Below the pieces are notes generated by a model. That model was given only the letters and a program-made list of their open reading frames with translations. It had not been told where the DNA came from and searched no databases. Shown here one piece after another: positions 26,535 through 34,654 of a DNA stretch of 63,871 nt. Location: positions 1 to 63,871 of the forward strand of contig JBGCFT010000028.1 in NCBI GenBank assembly GCA_045107085.1. Direction: 5' to 3'. How positions within the stretch are numbered: position 1 is the first letter of the stretch; each line of letters starts with the position of its first letter. The translations under genes were made by a program, and so were the position numbers. Origin of the DNA: NORP309 sp045107085 (lineage in GTDB: Bacteria; Pseudomonadota; Gammaproteobacteria; Xanthomonadales; Marinicellaceae).

Positions 26535-27074
26535 TTAATTATTGGTTTGTTTTTTTAATTCTAAGCCATTAATCTCTAAATCGACGTCAAAATGACTCAT
26601 TAGAGCTCCAATTTGAGACATAAGAATGTTACCCTTAATGTCAATGAGTACCAATTCGTTATCATCATCTAACGCAAAGATGTTGAGACTGGTTAATTTT
26701 TCTTCTCCAACTTTTGCAAATATATATACAAGAGAATCTTCTTCTTTCACCATTGCTAATTTTTCGTAGCCTGAATTTGTTCTTTGGTTGGATAAAAGTC
26801 CAATTTCAGATCGTATGTCATTCATGTTTGAGTTTTTAGAAATTTCAAAAACTGTCACATTAATGCCTTTCAAGGAAGATAATATATTGGCAATATCGCT
26901 CTCATCTTCAGTTGCCGAAGAAAGTAAGTTTAACATCATTGGACCCAGATTAATTTCAACAGTTGGTTCTGCTCCAACCAATTTACTAAAAACTTTATTG
27001 TCTATTTGAGCATTAGCAGATTGAATGATCATAATTGAGACAATCGCTATGGCATATTTAATTTTAGTATTCAT
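26535..27074 (-). CDS. DUF4252 domain protein, secreted
   Basis: A 179-residue protein with a signal peptide (AIVSIMIIQSANAQ). The pattern of alternating strands, a MMLNLLSS helix, the ISSL-type GINVTVFE strand and a long acidic segment (EEDSLVYIFAKVGEEKL) match DUF4252, a family of unknown function common in sigma-factor operons of Bacteroidetes and some Proteobacteria. It is the last gene of a sigma factor/membrane protein/DUF4252 operon. It is probably periplasmic or outer-membrane associated. Confidence 0.75.
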   Translation of the reverse strand: MNTKIKYAIAIVSIMIIQSANAQIDNKVFSKLVGAEPTVEINLGPMMLNLLSSATEDESDIANILSSLKGINVTVFEISKNSNMNDIRSEIGLLSNQRTNSGYEKLAMVKEEDSLVYIFAKVGEEKLTSLNIFALDDDNELVLIDIKGNILMSQIGALMSHFDVDLEINGLELKKQTNN

Positions 27075-27087
27075 AATATATCCTGTT

Positions 27088-27453
27088 TTATAGTGATGCT
27101 GCAGATCGAGAAAGTGGCACTATTAATCCTGGTTTCAATCCTTTGTTATTGACTGCCGATAATGATTTAAATGAGACTCTATTGATATAGTGCATAGCAA
27201 CTTGTAGGTCTTGTTGTGCCTGATTCAATTTTTCTTGATGATTGTTTTGATTTGAAAGGTTTAATGTTAATGTAGCAACAAAAGCCATGGTGAGGCCTGC
27301 TATTGCTAAACGTGGCAACCGCCAACTAAAATAGTTGTTAATTTCTAGTTTATGGTATAGGTTTTGCTGCATGCTATCAGGGCACTTTTGATTACGTGCA
27401 CAATTAAAATAGTTGGATAACTCTTGTTCAGGATTTGTTTTTTTTGTTTTCAT
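27088..27453 (-). CDS. Probable anti-sigma factor (single-pass membrane protein)
   Basis: A 121-residue protein with a cytoplasmic N-terminal part containing FNCARNQKCPDSM, one membrane helix (LAIAGLTMAFVATLTLNL, about residues 46-63) and a short periplasmic region. Placement directly after an ECF sigma gene, with one membrane pass and a small cytoplasmic domain, is the usual form of an anti-sigma factor. No zinc-binding HxxxCxxC motif is seen, so the assignment rests on position and topology. Confidence 0.55.
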   Translation of the reverse strand: MKTKKTNPEQELSNYFNCARNQKCPDSMQQNLYHKLEINNYFSWRLPRLAIAGLTMAFVATLTLNLSNQNNHQEKLNQAQQDLQVAMHYINRVSFKSLSAVNNKGLKPGLIVPLSRSAASL

Positions 27454-27481
27454 ATTTTCTTACTCTTTTTCAATAGTTCAC

Positions 27482-27973
27482 TTAACTTTGCAAATCTAAT
27501 AGAGACTGCTTTAAAGTATTGCGAGCTCTGTGTAAGTATACTTTGATTTGTTGGACATTTAAATCTAATACTTCAGCTAATTGTTGATAACTTAATTGGC
27601 TTATTTCTCTTAAAACTATCAATGACTTATAAGGTTCTTTTAAGTTTTCTATGGCCTGGCTTATGTGATTTGATAATTCACTATTGATGAGTTCATCACA
27701 GGCAGACTTAACTGTTTCTTGGTTGTTTAAGTTATGTTGTTGATAATTCATTTCATAATGCCTTCGTCTTAATAAATCTAAACATTGATTTCTTGCCACT
27801 TGATAAAGCCAAGCTTTACTTTGTTTTTTTCCATTTTTTTTGGCCTGCCACAGTTTAATAAAACTATCTTGCACAACCTCTTCTGCTTCTAAGCTATTTT
27901 TGAGCATTTGATAACATACTGCGTAAAGACCATTTTTGTTAGTGTTAACTTGTAGCTTGAACCAAATACTCAT
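27482..27973 (-). CDS. ECF-type RNA polymerase sigma factor
   Basis: A 163-residue sigma-70 family protein. Region 2 is seen in EAEEVVQDSFIKLWQAKK and the -10-recognition segment SKAWLYQVARNQCLDLLRRR; region 4 is a helix-turn-helix in LSYQQLAEVLDLNVQQIKVYLHRAR. The N terminus is somewhat short for the family. It is first in an operon with a putative anti-sigma factor and a DUF4252 protein, and divergent from the phosphatase gene. The regulon is unknown. Confidence 0.88.
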   Translation of the reverse strand: MSIWFKLQVNTNKNGLYAVCYQMLKNSLEAEEVVQDSFIKLWQAKKNGKKQSKAWLYQVARNQCLDLLRRRHYEMNYQQHNLNNQETVKSACDELINSELSNHISQAIENLKEPYKSLIVLREISQLSYQQLAEVLDLNVQQIKVYLHRARNTLKQSLLDLQS

Positions 27974-28053
27974 TAATGGATTAATTTCCTATTGTTATGT
28001 ATAAAAAACGTATATCATTGCATTATGTTACAACTATTAACTAATTTTATTCT

Positions 28054-28608
28054 ATGACTGAGACATCTGGCAATTCTGATTTGCTATTTTTGCACAAACA
28101 ATGGGATAAAACTGTTTTTACTTATCCTTTGAAGCGAGGTTCTATCAATATGATGCCTAAGCCTCCAGGATCATCTCAATTACCATCCTATATTCAATTT
28201 CTTAAGAGTAAATCAATTGATATAGTCGTTTCTTTGCTGCAATATCAAGAAATAATGAACCATGCTTTAACAAATGAAGGCATTGAGTGTGAGGAGCATG
28301 GAATTGAATTTATAAATTTTCCAATTAAAGACCACAGTAACCCTCAATTTTTTCTGCCTTTTAATCAATTAATTGAGCAACTGGTAAAGCGAATAGAAAT
28401 GGGCAAAAATATAGCCATACATTGTTACGCCGGTATAGGAAGAACTGGTTTAGTTGCAGCTTCTATTTTGATAAAGCAAGGCATGCAAGTTGATGAAGCT
28501 TTAATTTCTTTAAGTAGGGCCAGGGGACTGAGAGTACCAGAAACGATTCAGCAAATTACTTGGTTACATCATCATTTTGAAGAATTAAAAAAATTAAGTA
28601 GGAGTTAG
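28054..28608 (+). CDS. Dual-specificity-type protein phosphatase
   Basis: A 184-residue cysteine phosphatase. The catalytic CX5R loop is HCYAGIGRTGLVAA, with a potential general acid aspartate in FPIKDHSNPQF. This pattern is typical of dual-specificity and cyclin-dependent-kinase-inhibitor-3-like phosphatases. It has no signal peptide and is presumably cytoplasmic. The physiological substrate cannot be told; no kinase is adjacent. The cyclophilin gene begins two bases after its stop, so the two are cotranscribed. Confidence 0.82.
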   Translation: MTETSGNSDLLFLHKQWDKTVFTYPLKRGSINMMPKPPGSSQLPSYIQFLKSKSIDIVVSLLQYQEIMNHALTNEGIECEEHGIEFINFPIKDHSNPQFFLPFNQLIEQLVKRIEMGKNIAIHCYAGIGRTGLVAASILIKQGMQVDEALISLSRARGLRVPETIQQITWLHHHFEELKKLSRS

Positions 28609-28610
28609 TT

Positions 28611-29186
28611 GTGAAAATTTCTTTACTATTGATTTTCTTTGTAGTGAATTGTCTAGCTTGTGAAGATATTGAAGTGTATCCTGATATGATGTTTCCCCAA
28701 GTAGAAATAACAACATCGTTGGGAAAAATAGTTGTTGAATTAGATAGAAACAAAGCCCCAATTACTGTGAATAATTTTTTAAAATACATTAAGGCAAAGC
28801 TTTATATTGGAAGTCTATTTCATAGAGTCGAAGAAAATTTTGTTATTCAAGGGGGCGGCTATGATAAAGATATGAATGAAATAACAGATTGCGGAAAAAT
28901 TTATAATGAATCAGGTAATGGACTAAAGAATAAATATGGAACCATTGCTATGGCTAGATATAGTGACCCCCATTCAGCGACATCTCAGTTTTATTTCAAT
29001 TTAACGGACTCAAGTAATTTAGACCCAAATCCTAAAAACTGGGGTTATACTGTTTTTGGACAAGTGACAGAAGGATTTGAAGTCCTTGATGAACTGGCGA
29101 AAGTTAAAGTTGGATACAGTGATAAGTTGCAATCCGAAAATGTTCCTATTGAAGCCATATTTATCGAAAGTGTCATTATAAATTAG
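28611..29186 (+). CDS. Peptidyl-prolyl cis-trans isomerase, cyclophilin type, exported
   Basis: A 191-residue cyclophilin. A short hydrophobic leader (KISLLLIFFVVNCLA) is followed by the catalytic FHRVEENFVIQGGGYD segment with the active-site Arg, AMARYSDPHSATSQFYFNL and the closing WGYTVFGQVTEGFEVLD. It resembles PpiA, a periplasmic foldase. The start is a GTG at 28611 with an AGGAG ribosome binding site inside the end of the phosphatase gene. A cysteine just after the leader could be a lipidation site, but the lipobox is poor. Confidence 0.88.
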   Translation: MKISLLLIFFVVNCLACEDIEVYPDMMFPQVEITTSLGKIVVELDRNKAPITVNNFLKYIKAKLYIGSLFHRVEENFVIQGGGYDKDMNEITDCGKIYNESGNGLKNKYGTIAMARYSDPHSATSQFYFNLTDSSNLDPNPKNWGYTVFGQVTEGFEVLDELAKVKVGYSDKLQSENVPIEAIFIESVIIN

Positions 29187-29271
29187 GTGCCTTTGTGAAA
29201 AATTGTCACATATAAATTTGTGTTAAAATACTGTGGTAGGATAATTTCCTTCGTAAATTAGAGTACTTTTT

Positions 29272-30138
29272 TTGTTGAAAGTTACGTCATTGCATAAATT
29301 AAAAACAGCTATTTTTGTCATAATAACTTGTTTAATTGTCATTATTTTAGATTTTTGGTTGTTTCAAAAATTTCAGAAAGTAAATTATTTCAATATGGGT
29401 TTGGAGCTTCTTCTGGCATTATTCATATTGGTTCCTTTGTTTGCTATTCAAAAATATAAAAATACCAGTTTTTATTTATACTTAAATATTGGTTTTTACT
29501 TGTTATTTTTATCTTATTTTGTTGATGCAATAGATCAAATTTTCATTCATTCTATTTTGTTTACGTTCATTTTAGAAAAAGCGGCTTTGGTGTTAGCAGC
29601 AATATTCATTTACATTGGAAGCAGACAGTGGATGAAATGTTTTGAAGACATAGCCAATACAGACTATTTAACTGAAGTTCCAAATAGAAGGCTCATTAGT
29701 CAAATAGTCAACACAGAAATATCCAATCATACAAAAGAACACAATAAACTGATTTTAGCTATAATTGACATAGACTATTTTAAAAAAATAAATGATGAGT
29801 TTGGTCACAGTACTGGAGATGCTGTATTGAAGGCCTTTGCCAAATTTTTAAATAAATCATTAAATTACAATGATGTTATTGGAAGATGGGGAGGCGAAGA
29901 GTTTATTATTCTGATGAAAAATACTGATAAAGATAAGGCAAAATTGTTTATGGAAAGCTTAAGAATTAATGTTTCTAAAAATGATTTTCATTATAAAGGG
30001 AGAAATCATTCTATAACAATCAGTATAGGATTAAGCGAATATAATGCACAATCTGACGATTTTGAAAGTCTTCTTATCAAAGCAGATAAAGCCCTTTATA
30101 ATGCAAAAAACACAGGGAGAAATAAAGTACAGTTTTAA
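29272..30138 (+). CDS. Membrane-bound diguanylate cyclase (GGDEF)
   Basis: A 288-residue enzyme that makes c-di-GMP from two GTP. About four to five membrane helices fill residues 10-115, followed by a GGDEF domain starting at DYLTEVPNRRL. The active site is GGEEF (residues 207-211) in IGRWGGEEF, with IDIDYFKKINDEFGH before it. The inhibitory RxxD I-site normally found five residues upstream is absent (Asn at the Arg position), so product inhibition is unlikely. The start is a TTG at 29272 or 29275. Confidence 0.9.
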   Translation: MLKVTSLHKLKTAIFVIITCLIVIILDFWLFQKFQKVNYFNMGLELLLALFILVPLFAIQKYKNTSFYLYLNIGFYLLFLSYFVDAIDQIFIHSILFTFILEKAALVLAAIFIYIGSRQWMKCFEDIANTDYLTEVPNRRLISQIVNTEISNHTKEHNKLILAIIDIDYFKKINDEFGHSTGDAVLKAFAKFLNKSLNYNDVIGRWGGEEFIILMKNTDKDKAKLFMESLRINVSKNDFHYKGRNHSITISIGLSEYNAQSDDFESLLIKADKALYNAKNTGRNKVQF

Positions 30139-30221
30139 AATCTTGTGATATTATTCTTAGCCTAATAACTATTTGAACAGTTTCATGATAAAATGATTAA
30201 AGTTTAAAATCATACTGTCAA

Positions 30222-30548
30222 ATGGAAGAAATCAAATTTAAGAAAAGTGATGACGGTTGTATTATTTATGCAACTGGTGAAATAGATTTATCAAATTCCC
30301 ACGAATTAAGAAAAACCATTTTAGCCGCCCTAAAAACTGACCAAAAAGTAGAAGTTGATTTATGTCAAGTTAGCTATATTGACTCATCAGGCATTGCCTC
30401 TTTGGTTGAAGGGCTTCAATTTGCAAAGTCAGAATCGAAATTATTTGTTTTAAGCAACCCCAGTAAACAAGTTAAAGCTATTATGGAATTGGCAAGATTA
30501 GATAAGGTCTTCACTATCATTTCAAATGATAATACACAAAATCCATGA
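30222..30548 (+). CDS. STAS-domain protein (MlaB-like or anti-sigma antagonist)
   Basis: A 108-residue single STAS domain. The conserved VDLCQVSYIDSSGIASLVEGL segment contains the Ser that is phosphorylated in anti-sigma antagonists and corresponds to the key Thr/Ser of MlaB. It lies 52 bases ahead of an MlaE-type permease on the same strand, so I favour a regulatory subunit of that ABC transporter, like MlaB, here at the front of the operon. A role as a free anti-sigma antagonist cannot be excluded. Confidence 0.8.
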   Translation: MEEIKFKKSDDGCIIYATGEIDLSNSHELRKTILAALKTDQKVEVDLCQVSYIDSSGIASLVEGLQFAKSESKLFVLSNPSKQVKAIMELARLDKVFTIISNDNTQNP

Positions 30549-30600
30549 TTGTATTGGATCTTATAAATAAAAACACAGCTACAAATAGAGCGACTAAATT

Positions 30601-31389
30601 ATGAGGTCTTTTATTGAAAGCCTTGGGTCTTCAATGGTATTGGCTATTGAGCGGATCGGTTTTGCTATTCGTTTGTTTTTAGACAGTATTTATTGGTTAT
30701 TTTTCGGTAGAAAATTCAAACAAAAACTTCGCTTGGCTCAGGTGGCAGAGCAAGTGAGGGTCATTGGTTTTGATGCGTTACCGATTGTGATGGCTCTTTC
30801 TTTTGTAGTAGGAGTTATGCTATCAATACAATTATTATATGCTTTTGCTGATTTTGGAGCTGAATCTCAAGTATTATTGGCGATTGCTAAGTCAGTGACT
30901 CGTGAATTTTCACCACTCATTATAGGCATTATAGTAGCAGGCCGTTCAGGAGCTGCACTGGCTGCTAAAATTGGTTCACAAGTAGTCTCTCAAGAAATTG
31001 ATGCCCTTCGTGTCATTGGAGTAGTTCCTGTTAGATATTTGGTGTTGCCACCTTTGCTAGGATTAATAATTTCCATGCCGTTACTCATTCTAGTCGCTAA
31101 TGTAATGGCGATATTAGGTGGAGCTGTTTTTAGTATTGATTCTTTAGACATGTCTTTGATGGCATATCTACAAGAATCATTTGATGTTTTGGCTGTCAAT
31201 GATGTCTACCAGGGTTTAATTAAAAGTGTTGTGTTTGGTATTATAATTGCATTAGTTGGCGCCACTACCGGTTTTAATGTCACTGGAGGAGCAGAAGGTG
31301 TGGGTAAAGCCACTACAACAGCTGTGGTGGCATCAATAGCAGCAATTGTAGTTGCGGATATGATATTTAGTTATTTTCTTACTCAGTAA
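30601..31389 (+). CDS. MlaE-family lipid ABC transporter permease
   Basis: A 262-residue inner-membrane permease of the MCE (phospholipid) transporters. It has an N-terminal amphipathic helix, about five membrane helices and the family signature QEIDALRVIGVVPVRYLVLP, which contacts the ATPase, plus the SGAALAAKIGSQVVSQ segment. It forms a complex with the ATPase and the MCE protein encoded next. The gap to the ATPase gene is two bases. Confidence 0.92.
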   Translation: MRSFIESLGSSMVLAIERIGFAIRLFLDSIYWLFFGRKFKQKLRLAQVAEQVRVIGFDALPIVMALSFVVGVMLSIQLLYAFADFGAESQVLLAIAKSVTREFSPLIIGIIVAGRSGAALAAKIGSQVVSQEIDALRVIGVVPVRYLVLPPLLGLIISMPLLILVANVMAILGGAVFSIDSLDMSLMAYLQESFDVLAVNDVYQGLIKSVVFGIIIALVGATTGFNVTGGAEGVGKATTTAVVASIAAIVVADMIFSYFLTQ

Positions 31390-31391
31390 TT

Positions 31392-32195
31392 ATGAAAAAT
31401 GAATTAATAAAAGTAGACAATTTGGTCACTCACTACGGTGAAAGAAAAATTCTTGATGGTGTGAATTTATCAGTTAAAGAAGGAGAAATTCGCGTCATTA
31501 TGGGTGGGTCAGGTTCCGGGAAAAGTACTTTATTGTGGCATATCTTAGGACTCTACCAGGCGACTTCTGGAAGAATTAATGTACTAGGAAAAGACTTAGA
31601 TAAAATTAAGTTTCATGAAAAACATGAGCTTTTGAGAAATATTGGGGTATCTTTTCAGAACGGAGCGTTATTTTCATCGATGACGGTGGGAGAAAATGTG
31701 GCTTTTCCATTGACTGAATTTACGGATTTAGATGAAAACACCATTCGAATCATCAGTCGCATGAAATTAGAAGTCGTAAATTTAGGTGGATTCCAAAAAC
31801 TTATGCCATCGCAACTTTCAGGTGGTATGATTAAGAGGGCGGCATTGGCAAGAGCTATTGTCATGGACCCTAAACTGTTGTTTTTTGATGAGCCGTCAGC
31901 TGGTCTGGATCCTGTTGTGGCGTCAGAAATTGATGAGTTAATTTTAAACCTCAGAGATGCAATGGGAATGACTATCGTTGTGGTGACTCACGAGCTTGAC
32001 TCTGCCTTTAAAATTGCTGATAAAATAACTGTATTGGATCAAGGAAAGAATTTGCTTACCGGTACAGTAGAAGAAGTTAAAAGTTCTAAAATTAAAAGAG
32101 TTCAAGATTTATTGGAAAGAAGAGCAAGACACGATACAGTTGATCCAGAAGAGTATTTAAAGAGACTAACACAGGAAAATTATACAATCTCATGA
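31392..32195 (+). CDS. MlaF-family ABC transporter ATP-binding protein
   Basis: A 267-residue ATPase of the MCE lipid transporter. Walker A is GGSGSGKST near residue 40, the signature is LSGGMIKRAALARA, and Walker B with Glu is LLFFDEPSAGLDP, followed by the VTHELDS switch. The MIKR form of the signature is typical of MlaF. The C-terminal tail (ERRARHDTVDPEEYL) may dock with the neighbouring subunit. It overlaps the next gene by four bases. Confidence 0.93.
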   Translation: MKNELIKVDNLVTHYGERKILDGVNLSVKEGEIRVIMGGSGSGKSTLLWHILGLYQATSGRINVLGKDLDKIKFHEKHELLRNIGVSFQNGALFSSMTVGENVAFPLTEFTDLDENTIRIISRMKLEVVNLGGFQKLMPSQLSGGMIKRAALARAIVMDPKLLFFDEPSAGLDPVVASEIDELILNLRDAMGMTIVVVTHELDSAFKIADKITVLDQGKNLLTGTVEEVKSSKIKRVQDLLERRARHDTVDPEEYLKRLTQENYTIS

Positions 32196-33136
32196 AACGA
32201 ATTTATAACAATTATTTTTTGGTAGGTTTATTTACTATAATTATTGGTGGAGTAGCCATATTTTTATTATTGAAAATGAATGGTAAAAGCGAAGGGTCTG
32301 ATATGTACTATAGTTACTTTGAAAATGTAACAGGATTAGGTTATGGGAATCCCGTTTATTATGAAGGCTATAGAGTTGGACAAGTGGAAAAAATATTACC
32401 CAAAACAATCGATGGTAAATTATTATTCAAAACAGAGTATACACTGATTAGTGGATGGAAAATCCCGATAGACAGTTATACTAAAATTGCATCAAGTGGC
32501 TTACTTTCTGATATGTCCCTCAGTATCAATGCAGGCCAAGAAGTGACATTTTTAAAAGTAGGCAGTGAGATAAAAGGTGAAATAGGTGATGATATCATGG
32601 CGACTGTCACACAATTAGCAAATGACTTTGGAACATTAAATGAAGAAAAAATTACACCATTAATTGATTTAGTTTATGACCGAGTTGATAGCTTAACTAA
32701 GACTTTAGATACTCAAATTCCAGAAATATTAACATCAATCGATACATTAGTTAAAGACTTAAATAAATTGGTAAAAACGGCAGATAAATTATTGGATGAT
32801 GAAAATATATCAGGCATCGATAACATAATAGCAAATCTAGAAGATGTCTCAAAACAAATGACTTCAGTCGGTGGATGGGTTGAAAATAGTTTAGATAATG
32901 TAAATGACCTGGTAGAGTCTGGTGAAAAGCTAGTAAACAATAGCGATGTCAAAATTAGTGAGTTTTTATCAATTGCAGTTAAGATGATGGATGGTTTTTC
33001 AGTTAAAGCTGAATCCATTGCTAATGAAATGGAAAGTGCCAGTATGAATATGAACGAAGCCACAGATGCCATTCGTAAAAATCCTTCAAGTTTAATATTT
33101 AAGAACAAATCTAAAGTTGCGGATGAAGACTTATGA
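32192..33136 (+). CDS. MCE (MlaD-like) lipid-binding protein
   Basis: A 314-residue protein with one N-terminal membrane helix (about residues 9-27), a single MCE domain (residues about 35-115, with NVTGLGYGNPVYYEGYRVGQV and SSGLLSDMSLSI), and a long helical C-terminal region (about 140-300) rich in heptads. Such helices form a tunnel or tether across the periplasm in longer MCE proteins. It overlaps both flanking genes by four bases. It would receive phospholipid or another hydrophobic substrate at the periplasmic face. Confidence 0.9.
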   Translation: MKRIYNNYFLVGLFTIIIGGVAIFLLLKMNGKSEGSDMYYSYFENVTGLGYGNPVYYEGYRVGQVEKILPKTIDGKLLFKTEYTLISGWKIPIDSYTKIASSGLLSDMSLSINAGQEVTFLKVGSEIKGEIGDDIMATVTQLANDFGTLNEEKITPLIDLVYDRVDSLTKTLDTQIPEILTSIDTLVKDLNKLVKTADKLLDDENISGIDNIIANLEDVSKQMTSVGGWVENSLDNVNDLVESGEKLVNNSDVKISEFLSIAVKMMDGFSVKAESIANEMESASMNMNEATDAIRKNPSSLIFKNKSKVADEDL

Positions 33137-33654
33137 AAAAATGGATTCCAATACTGTTAGTTTTTCTTATATCGGCATGTTCATCGGGTGGAAAAAAACC
33201 TGCTGATAAAATGTACTATCGATTTCCAGAAACCACCGTTCAACCTATTGATAACTTGAATGTTAACATCAAAAGACCCACCGCCATGGGAATTTTAGGT
33301 AACCGACCAATGGTTGTACAAACTGATAAAGGTGGATTAATTCAAATGGGCAGTAATTTTTGGTTAGACTCACCAAAAATACTATTAGAAAACTATTTAT
33401 CAGAAGTTTTTATTGATGCCAGCCAAGGTGATATTCTGATCCTGAACAGTCAAATCTTGGCATTAGAAAAAAAACAAGACCAAGCTTTGTTATCTATCAA
33501 GTTTTTATTAATCAACAACGATTCTGACATCATATTTGATAAAACATATAAGAACCAAAAAAAATTAAAAGACAATACTATTCCTGCTTTCAGTAAGGCC
33601 ATTGGCGATTTACTAATCGATATGACTAAACAGCTTAGCCAAGACTTGCAATGA
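33133..33654 (+). CDS. ABC-type transport auxiliary lipoprotein (PqiC/LetA-associated family)
   Basis: A 173-residue lipoprotein with lipobox LISAC. The mature part, with a YYRFPE strand and MGILGNRPMVVQTDKG, fits the ABC-type auxiliary lipoproteins (PqiC type) that assist MCE systems at the outer membrane. The operon lacks an MlaC-like periplasmic carrier, so this lipoprotein together with the helical MCE protein probably completes the path. Overlaps of four bases at both ends indicate tight coupling. Confidence 0.78.
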   Translation: MKKWIPILLVFLISACSSGGKKPADKMYYRFPETTVQPIDNLNVNIKRPTAMGILGNRPMVVQTDKGGLIQMGSNFWLDSPKILLENYLSEVFIDASQGDILILNSQILALEKKQDQALLSIKFLLINNDSDIIFDKTYKNQKKLKDNTIPAFSKAIGDLLIDMTKQLSQDLQ

Positions 33655-33995
33655 TTGAATTAAGTCAACAATTATGTGAAGAGCTTGACTTGACTTATTG
33701 GCAATTAAACAATGCCAGCAATAAAGAAAAAAAATATTATATAAGTCGAGAAGAAAAAGAATTATTAAGAAAAATATTGCTTGCAAAAGGGATTAGTTTA
33801 ACAAATATTTCACTTAAAATAACAGACCAGGCAATTGTTATTGTGACTGTAAATAAACATCAGCTTATATTTGAAGATGTAACCAAAAAAGATGTGTCTG
33901 GCATTACTTATCTGGCCAAAATTTCAGAAATGTTAAACTCTCAAGAGCAAAAAAAACTTACTTGGTATAAGTTAAAAAATTTAGAGTTATTATAA
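33651..33995 (+). CDS. Small protein of unknown function, coupled to the MCE operon
   Basis: A 114-residue soluble protein with no signal peptide. Its N-terminal LCEELDLTYWQL recalls the chi-binding segment of the DNA polymerase III psi subunit (HolD), where a similar 'L-I-W-LR' pattern occurs, and the size is similar. The resemblance is weak, and I leave the gene unnamed. The start overlaps the lipoprotein stop (ATGA), so it is translated with the lipid-transport genes whatever its role. Confidence 0.6.
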   Translation: MIELSQQLCEELDLTYWQLNNASNKEKKYYISREEKELLRKILLAKGISLTNISLKITDQAIVIVTVNKHQLIFEDVTKKDVSGITYLAKISEMLNSQEQKKLTWYKLKNLELL

Positions 33996-34063
33996 AAACA
34001 GATACAAAAATTTTTGACTTTATTATTAAGATTCCTTAAACAAACAAGAAATGTTTATTTTAT

Positions 34064-34651
34064 CTATAGAACATCACTTAAAAAAGTTTTGATTCCATCT
34101 AAAAACATTTGAACAGCAACAGCAATAAGAACCATTCCCATTAATCTTTCAATTGCAATCAACCCTCGTTTGCCCAAATATTTTTGTAAGGCCGTTGCTG
34201 AGAATAATATAACCGCTGAGATAAACCATGCAATAAACAAAGCAATAGAAAAGTCCATGATTTTTTCTGGGTGTTGGCTGACTAGCAGAATTAAAGTTGC
34301 TAATATTGAAGGTCCAGCAACCAAAGGAATAGCTAACGGAACAAGCAGAGGGTCGCCTTCAATTTTCTCATCTCCATAATGTGTATTGGAGGGAAAAATC
34401 ATCCGAATAGCGATTATGAAGAGTATTATTGCACCAGAAATAGAAACAGCTTCTTGTTTTAAATTTAATGCAGATAAAAAATACTTGCCAAAAAATAAAA
34501 ACACATAAAGAATAAGCAGAGCAAGAATTAATTCACGTGCTAGGACTTTATATCTGTTTTTGCTTTTTTCTAAATAACTTAAAAATATTGGTATATTTCC
34601 AAGTGGATCTAATATCAAAAACAATAAAATTGTCGTTGAGAGAATATCCAA
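34064..34651 (-). CDS. MarC-family integral membrane protein
   Basis: A 195-residue membrane protein with about six helices. The family pattern is clear: FLILDPLGNIPIFLSYL at the N terminus, PLAIPLVAGPSILATLILL in the centre and ERLMGMVLIAVAVQMFLDGIK at the end. MarC (UPF0056) proteins have no agreed transport substrate. It follows bamD with only three bases between them, so the two are cotranscribed. Confidence 0.88.
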   Translation of the reverse strand: MDILSTTILLFLILDPLGNIPIFLSYLEKSKNRYKVLARELILALLILYVFLFFGKYFLSALNLKQEAVSISGAIILFIIAIRMIFPSNTHYGDEKIEGDPLLVPLAIPLVAGPSILATLILLVSQHPEKIMDFSIALFIAWFISAVILFSATALQKYLGKRGLIAIERLMGMVLIAVAVQMFLDGIKTFLSDVL

Positions 34652-34654
34652 AGC

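Noticed and set aside
29195..29211. TGTGA-N7-TCACA, a CRP/FNR-like inverted repeat before the diguanylate cyclase gene
   Set aside because: The spacer is seven bases, whereas CRP needs six and FNR-type sites differ in the arms; no crp-regulated gene context supports it.
33651..33995. Naming the last gene of the MCE operon holD
   Set aside because: Only a short N-terminal pattern is similar, and the operon context does not support a replication role.
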